Shown: piece after piece, positions 44,692-49,959 of the stretch
Layout of the letters: each line of letters opens with the position of its first letter
Position numbering within the stretch: position 1 is the first letter of the stretch
Origin: Nostocoides sp. Soil756
GTDB taxonomy: Bacteria; Actinomycetota; Actinomycetes; Actinomycetales; Dermatophilaceae
NCBI RefSeq assembly: GCF_001428065.1
Contig: NZ_LMSE01000002.1
Span: 967,638 to 1,017,596, forward strand
Length of the DNA: 49,959 bases
Direction of reading: 5' to 3'
Program-made: the position numbers and the translations under genes
Notes under the pieces: model-generated
Database searches by the model: none
What the model saw: only the letters and a program-made list of their open reading frames with translations
What the model was told of the DNA's origin: nothing

Positions 44692-45598
44692 CCTTGGGCC
44701 GCGTCCCGGGCAGCCAGCCGGTGTCGATGACGGCTTTGACGAAGGGCCGGGCCGCGGTCAACAGCCCGGCGGCGTCCTCGACGCCCACCCACACGGCGGC
44801 GGAGGCGGCGTCGGTCGTGCTCTCGATGCCGTCGCGCAGCTGCCGTCCCTCGGCGCTGATCGTCGGGGCGGCCCCGTCGCCGGCCGGCGACGCCGCCAGC
44901 AGACCCGCGTCGGTCAGGGCCGCGGTGGCGGCATCCCACTCCTCGTCGGTCCACTTGCGGCTGGGCTGCAGGAACGGGCGGCCGCGTGCGCCGGCGCCGG
45001 CCGGGCTGGTCGCCCGGACCCACGCGTCGTAGAGGACGAGGGCCTCGAGGGGCCGCAGGCCGGCGGCCACCAGCGCGGCGTTGTGGCCGTCGCCGCGCCA
45101 CTCGCGCCACACGGTGGCGGCGTGCCACAGGGCCAGGTGCGGCTCGTCGGGCCAGGGGAGCGCGGCGTACGCGGCCCCCAGCACCCGGCCGCCGTGGTCG
45201 GCGCCGGCCAGGACCGAGCGCAGACCGTCGGCGACGCGCGCCAGCTCGGGCGAGGAGACCGCGTCGCCCAGGGCCTCACGCAGCCCGGCGTCGACACATC
45301 GGGTCCGCAGGGCGTCCAGGTCGCCGGGGGAGCGGCCCTGCCGGGCCAGCCCCCACGCCTTCTCGACCGCTGCCGGCCGGAACCCGAAGAACGCCGCGGC
45401 CACGACCGCCCCCGGCACCTCGCCGAGCGGCCCGGCGCGCATCCCGGTGTAGGAGCCGAGCCAGCCGATCCCGAGCTCGTCGCGCACGCCGTCGACGTGC
45501 GGGCCGAAGTAGGAGACCAGGTGGTAGGGCTCGAGGGTGCGGTGGGCGAGCGCGGCCGCAGTGCGCGCGCTCTCGTCGTGCGGGGACGTCGTCGTCAT
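44687..45598 (-). CDS. SCO6745-like protein of unknown function
   Basis: A 303-residue, mostly helical soluble protein. The N-terminal LEPYHLVSYFGPHVDGVRDELGIGWLGSYTGMRAGPLG and central LPWPDEPHLALWHAATVWREWRGDGHNAALVAAGLRPLEALVLYDAW followed by FLQPSRKWTDEEWDAA match the actinobacterial SCO6745 family, whose C-terminal half resembles a winged-helix fold. Biochemical role unknown. ATG 45598 lies 6 nt after a minus-strand TAGCCT. livF ends 45 nt upstream on the same strand. Confidence 0.85.
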   Translation of the reverse strand: MTTTSPHDESARTAAALAHRTLEPYHLVSYFGPHVDGVRDELGIGWLGSYTGMRAGPLGEVPGAVVAAAFFGFRPAAVEKAWGLARQGRSPGDLDALRTRCVDAGLREALGDAVSSPELARVADGLRSVLAGADHGGRVLGAAYAALPWPDEPHLALWHAATVWREWRGDGHNAALVAAGLRPLEALVLYDAWVRATSPAGAGARGRPFLQPSRKWTDEEWDAATAALTDAGLLAASPAGDGAAPTISAEGRQLRDGIESTTDAASAAVWVGVEDAAGLLTAARPFVKAVIDTGWLPGTRPKG

Positions 45599-45604
45599 CG
45601 GCTC

Positions 45605-45610
45605 AGGCTA
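45605..45610 (-). promoter_or_regulatory. -10 (TAGCCT) for leaderless SCO6745-like gene
   Basis: Minus-strand TAGCCT, 6 nt before ATG 45598. Confidence 0.6.
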
Positions 45611-45643
45611 CGGGCTGCCCGAGGCCATGCCGGGGACCCGGAC

Positions 45644-46357
45644 TCAGTCCTCTCCGAGGTACGCCTTGCGGACGTCGTCGCTCTCGAGTAGCTCGCGACC
45701 GGTGCCGGAGAGCACGATCCGGCCGACCTCGAGCACGTAGCCCTTGGTCGCCCGCTTCAGCGCGGCCTGGGCGTTCTGCTCGACCAGGAGGATGGTGGTC
45801 CCCTGCGCCTGCAGGGTCGACACGGTGGTCATGATCCGCTTCATCATCAGCGGCGAGAGGCCCATCGAGGGCTCGTCGAGCATCAGCATCTTCGGGCGGC
45901 TCATCATGGCCCGACCCATCGCGAGCATCTGCTGCTCACCGCCGGAGAAGGTGCCGGCCGGCTGGGTGCGCCGCTCCTGCAGGATCGGGAAGAGGTCGTA
46001 GGCCGCCTCGAGGTCGCCCCGGATCCCCTTGTCCTTGCGCGAGAACGCGCCCAGCAGCAGGTTCTCCTCGACGGTGAGCTTCGGGAAGATGCGGCGCCCC
46101 TCGGGGGAGTGGGCCAGCCCGAGCTGGACGATGTCGTGGGCGGGCACCGTGGTGAGGTCGGCACCCTTGAAGACGATCGACCCCGACACCGGGCGCAGCA
46201 GCCCCGAGATGGTGCGCAGGGTGGTGGTCTTCCCGGCGCCGTTGGTGCCGATGAGCGAGACCACCTCGCCCTCGTCCACCGAGAAGCTGATGCCCTTGAC
46301 GGCCTTGATCTTGCCGTAGGACACCACGAGGTCCTTGACCTCCAGCATGGCGCTCAC
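45644..46357 (-). CDS. livF: Branched-chain amino-acid ABC transporter ATPase LivF
   Basis: A 237-residue ATPase pairing with LivG under the LivHM permeases. Walker A GTNGAGKTTTLR, Q-loop LAHSPEGRRIFPKLTVEENL (LivF-typical), signature FSGGEQQMLAMGRA, Walker B MLMLDEPSMGLSPLM and VEQNAQAALKRATKGYVLEVGRI are visible. GTG 46357 overlaps the livG stop by 4 nt; ATG 46348 would remove three residues. It is the last gene of the operon. Confidence 0.93.
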   Translation of the reverse strand: MSAMLEVKDLVVSYGKIKAVKGISFSVDEGEVVSLIGTNGAGKTTTLRTISGLLRPVSGSIVFKGADLTTVPAHDIVQLGLAHSPEGRRIFPKLTVEENLLLGAFSRKDKGIRGDLEAAYDLFPILQERRTQPAGTFSGGEQQMLAMGRAMMSRPKMLMLDEPSMGLSPLMMKRIMTTVSTLQAQGTTILLVEQNAQAALKRATKGYVLEVGRIVLSGTGRELLESDDVRKAYLGED

Positions 46358-47175
46358 GCGTCCTCCTCCTCGTCGTCGTCGCCGCCGATGTACGCCTCGA
46401 TGACCCGGTGGTCGGACTGCACCTCGCCCGGCGAGCCCTCGATGAGGACGGTCCCGCGGACCAGGCAGAGCACCCGGTCGCAGAGGTTGAAGATGAACCG
46501 CATGTCGTGCTCGATGACCACGACCGCCATGCCGCTGTCCCTGATCTTGAAGATCAGGTGCATCGTCTCCTCGGTCTCCTTCGGGTTCATCCCGGCGGTC
46601 GGCTCGTCGAGCAGCAGGATCTGCGGGTCGGTGGCGAGGGCCCGGGCGATCTCCAGGCGGCGCTGGTCGCCGTAGGGCAGGTTGCGGGCCAGGATCTCGG
46701 CCGAGTCGGCGAGCCCGACGTAGTCGAGCAGCTCCTGGGCGCGCTCGCGCGTGGCGGCCTCCTCGCGGCGGAACTTCGGCCCGCGCAGGATCGAGGTGAG
46801 CGCCATCGACGAGGTGCGGCAGTAGCGCCCCACCATGACGTTCTCGAGCGAGGTCATGTTCGCGAACAGCCGGATGTTCTGGAAGGTGCGGGCCATGCCG
46901 GCCCGCACCACCTTCAGCGGCTTGGGCGGCAACGTCTCGCCGCCCAGGGTGACGCGTCCCTCGGTGGGGATGTACATCCCCGTGAGGCAGTTGAAGAAGG
47001 TGGTCTTGCCGGCGCCGTTGGGGCCGATCAGGCCGACGATCTCGCCCTCACGGACCTGCATGCTGACGTCGTCGACGGCGGTCAGGCCGCCGAAGCGCAT
47101 CGTGACGCCCGCGGCCTCGAGGACCACGCGGCGCGCGGCCTCGGCAGCCGGGGCAGCGGGCTCGGTGACGGTCAC
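46354..47175 (-). CDS. livG: Branched-chain amino-acid ABC transporter ATPase LivG
   Basis: A 273-residue ATPase with Walker A GPNGAGKTTFFN, Q-loop ARTFQNIRLFANMTSLENVMVG, signature NLPYGDQRRLEIARAL, Walker B ILLLDEPTAGMNPKE and switch VIEHDMRFIFNLCDRV, all LivG-like. An Ala/Pro-rich N-terminus of about 15 residues and a very acidic end (DDDEEEDA) are added. GTG 47175 overlaps the livM stop, and the 3' end overlaps livF, so all four liv genes are coupled. Confidence 0.93.
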   Translation of the reverse strand: MTVTEPAAPAAEAARRVVLEAAGVTMRFGGLTAVDDVSMQVREGEIVGLIGPNGAGKTTFFNCLTGMYIPTEGRVTLGGETLPPKPLKVVRAGMARTFQNIRLFANMTSLENVMVGRYCRTSSMALTSILRGPKFRREEAATRERAQELLDYVGLADSAEILARNLPYGDQRRLEIARALATDPQILLLDEPTAGMNPKETEETMHLIFKIRDSGMAVVVIEHDMRFIFNLCDRVLCLVRGTVLIEGSPGEVQSDHRVIEAYIGGDDDEEEDA

Positions 47176-48871
47176 TTCGCCTCCAGGTGTTCGGTCTGGG
47201 CGAGCTCGACGAGGTCCTCGTCGTCCTCGTGGAACTCCAGCTGCCGGCGCTTGCTCGGCACGATGCCCTCCGGGCGGAAGCGCATCATGATGACGAGCAG
47301 CAGACCGAAGATGAGGAGCCGGTAGTCGTTGACCACGCGCGCCTTCTCGGGCAACAGCTTCAGGATGGTCGCGCCGACCAGCACCCCGGCCACGGTGCCC
47401 ATGCCGCCGAGGACGACCGCGGCCAGCAGGAACGCGGACTCGAGGAAGATGTACTGGTCCGGGGTGACCGAGGTGTCCTGGTGGGCCTTGATGGTGCCGG
47501 CGAGACCGGCCAGCGAGGCGCCGACCGCGAACGCGAGCAGCTTGAGCCCGAAGACGTTGACGCCCATGGCCTCGGCGGCCCGCTCGTCCTCGCGGATGGC
47601 CACCCAGCCGCGCCCGATCCGGCTGTCGTTGAGCCGGGTGAAGACGAGGATGACGAAGGCGATGAGCAACAGCAGCAGGAAGTAGTAGTTGCTGAAGCGC
47701 CCCAGGGGGATGCCGGCGACGGTGTGGGTGGCTCCGAAGTCGAACCCGAAGAAGGTCAGGTCGGGGATGGCCGGGATGCCGTTGGGCCCGTTGGTGAGGT
47801 CGGGGCCGTTGTTGCCGTCGAGGTTGAACATCGCGAGCCGGAAGATCTCACCGAAGCCGAGGGTGACGATGGCGAGGTAGTCGCCGGAGACCCGCAGCGT
47901 CGGGGTCCCGATGATGAGCCCGAAGATCGACGCCACGAGCATCCCGAGCAGCATCACCACCACGAACGGCGGCTTCCAGCCGACGGTCGCGAAGGCCGAC
48001 TGCGACAGCATGGCGCCGACGTAGGCGCCGGTCCCGAGGAAGGCGATGTAGCCGAGGTCGAGCAGGCCCGCGAGCCCGACGACGATGTTCAGCCCGAGCG
48101 CGGTCGCCGCGAAGATCAGGATCTGGGTGGCGATCGACATGTTGGCGTCGGAGCCGTCCTGGGTGAACGGGAAGAGGAACGCCACCAGGAAGGCGGCCAG
48201 CAGCAGCGGGCGACGGTTGTTCTGCCCGATGAAGCCGACGTACCCGCCGAACCCCGAGCCCAGCAGCGCGATGGCGACGGTGAGGATGACGACGAGCAGG
48301 CAGCCGAAGGTCGCCGCGTCGTCGATGTTCAGGGTGTAGGCGGTGGTGAAGAGCAGCACCGCGAGGAGCACCACGATGATGGAGATCTCCTGCCAGCCCG
48401 CGAGCCGTGGCCAGGAGTGCACGTCGAGGTGCTCGGGGGGGCAGAGCAGCGCGGCGCCCAGGATGAGGAGCGCGCCGAGCAGGCCCACCCAGCCACCCTC
48501 GTTGACGTTGATCAGGCCGCCGGCCTGGTAGGCGATGGAGACCAGGGCCGCGACGACGAAGGCCACGGAACCGTAGCCGAGCGCGCGTAGCCCCCGGCCC
48601 GGGTCCAGCCACGGGGGCCGGCGCAGGAGCAGCAGCCCGAGCACCACGCCCACGACACCGATCACCATCGCGTAGATCTGGATGCCGGCGGGGTAGAACC
48701 GGATGCTGAGGTCGCCCAGGACGCGGTCGTCGTAGGACCACGAGAGCAGCCCGCTGAGCACCAGCAGGGCGCCACCGGCGACGGCCAGCACGGCGGCCCG
48801 GGAGCCGAAGCGGGACCGCATCCGGTCGTGGCGCGACACGGGGGCCTCGCCTGCGGTCTTTTCCAGGGAGG

Positions 48872-48875
<4 letters not shown>
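47172..48875 (-). CDS. livM: Branched-chain amino-acid ABC transporter permease LivM, N-terminally extended
   Basis: A 567-residue permease. The canonical LivM core starts near residue 225 and includes GLNIVVGLAGLLDLGYIAFLGTGAYVGAMLS, TLRVSGDYLAIVTLGFGEIFRL, GRGWVAIREDERAAEAMGVNVFGLKLLAFAVGASLAGLAG and VLGGMGTVAGVLVGA. About 220 residues with six further hydrophobic segments (near 27-47, 64-84, 95-115, 125-145, 160-180 and 188-210) precede it, nearly doubling the usual length. The C-terminus is acidic. ATG 48875 overlaps the livH stop by 4 nt. Confidence 0.93.
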
Positions 48876-49837
<962 letters not shown>

Positions 49838-49843
49838 CACCGA

Positions 49844-49849
49844 CCTCCT
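49844..49849 (-). promoter_or_regulatory. Shine-Dalgarno AGGAGG of livH
   Basis: Minus-strand AGGAGG, 6 nt before GTG 49837 and 3 nt before GTG 49840. It marks livH as a leadered gene. Confidence 0.7.
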
Positions 49850-49876
49850 AGGGTGACGTGCTGGTGGGCTGGGGGG

Positions 49877-49882
49877 AGAGTA
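49877..49882 (-). promoter_or_regulatory. Putative -10 (TACTCT) of the liv operon
   Basis: Minus-strand TACTCT. The transcript would begin near 49870 with a leader of about 33 nt. The -35 position falls at about 49900-49905 (TTCCCG), inside an inverted repeat. Confidence 0.5.
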
Positions 49883-49896
49883 GCGGCTGCGCGACG

Positions 49897-49925
49897 CCAC
49901 GGGAACAGGCCGCTCGTTCCCGTGG
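49897..49925. promoter_or_regulatory. 10-9-10 inverted repeat upstream of livH
   Basis: CCACGGGAAC (49897-49906) and GTTCCCGTGG (49916-49925) are perfect inverted repeats separated by 9 bp, centred about 41 bp before the predicted liv start. It could be an operator, or the terminator hairpin of an unseen gene to the right. Bases 49926-49959 show nothing recognisable. Confidence 0.5.
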
Positions 49926-49959
49926 GCATCACGCGAGGTCGCCCCCGGTCGGGTCGGGG

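Overview
The window is chromosomal DNA from a very GC-rich actinobacterium, probably of the Intrasporangiaceae or a close relative. The inference rests on several points: more than 70% GC by eye, almost only TGA stops, many GTG starts, mycothiol-type and PPOX-type enzymes, an ANTAR response regulator of the PdtaR type, and a CoaE-GrpB fusion. The gene order hisE/hisG, hisF, hisI, trpE, trpC-B-A, lgt, gltBD, pyk, pdtaR, polA, rpsA, coaE, uvrB, uvrA is a backbone known from Mycobacterium and Streptomyces. Nothing here looks like a prophage, insertion sequence, CRISPR array or defence island.

Layout. Positions 1-5503 hold dispersed histidine genes (hisE, hisG, hisF, hisI) mixed with a PH-like membrane protein, an MFS exporter, a small P-loop kinase and a Pr6Pr membrane protein. 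Positions 5500-11374 form a tightly overlapped tryptophan block (trpE, a Trp-associated membrane protein, a small HGxxPAAW-like protein, trpC, trpB, trpA) ending in a MauE/DoxX-like protein. A DsbA-like thioredoxin and Lgt follow (11409-13133), making a small envelope-biogenesis group. gltB-gltD (13222-19216) supplies glutamate. pyk, tRNA-Leu(CAA), pdtaR, a GNAT gene, a thioesterase, polA, a methyltransferase and rpsA fill 19378-27892. A complete Ugp-like glycerol-3-phosphate/sugar ABC operon (28046-32424) follows, then a PPOX protein, coaE-grpB, uvrB and terC. A minus-strand group (EamA transporter, metallo-hydrolase, MDMPI-type enzyme, GH15 glucanase) faces uvrA. The window ends with a minus-strand SCO6745-type gene and the livH-M-G-F branched-chain amino-acid transporter; no livK binding protein is in view.

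No new multi-gene system was found. The most interesting signals are regulatory. (1) About twenty genes have a TANNNT-like hexamer 6-8 nt before the start codon, the architecture of leaderless mRNAs. (2) gltB is preceded by a seven-codon leaderless reading frame and by two mutually exclusive hairpins, one of which would cover the gltB ribosome binding site. (3) pdtaR begins one nucleotide after the 3' end of tRNA-Leu, so tRNA 3' processing could itself create a leaderless pdtaR mRNA. (4) All five convergent gene junctions carry an inverted repeat that contains both TGA stop codons. (5) A CRP/GlxR-like palindrome is centred at about -40.5 of pyk, and a 10-9-10 inverted repeat overlaps the predicted -35 region of the liv operon. 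All of these were read by eye; no alignment, folding or database search was run.
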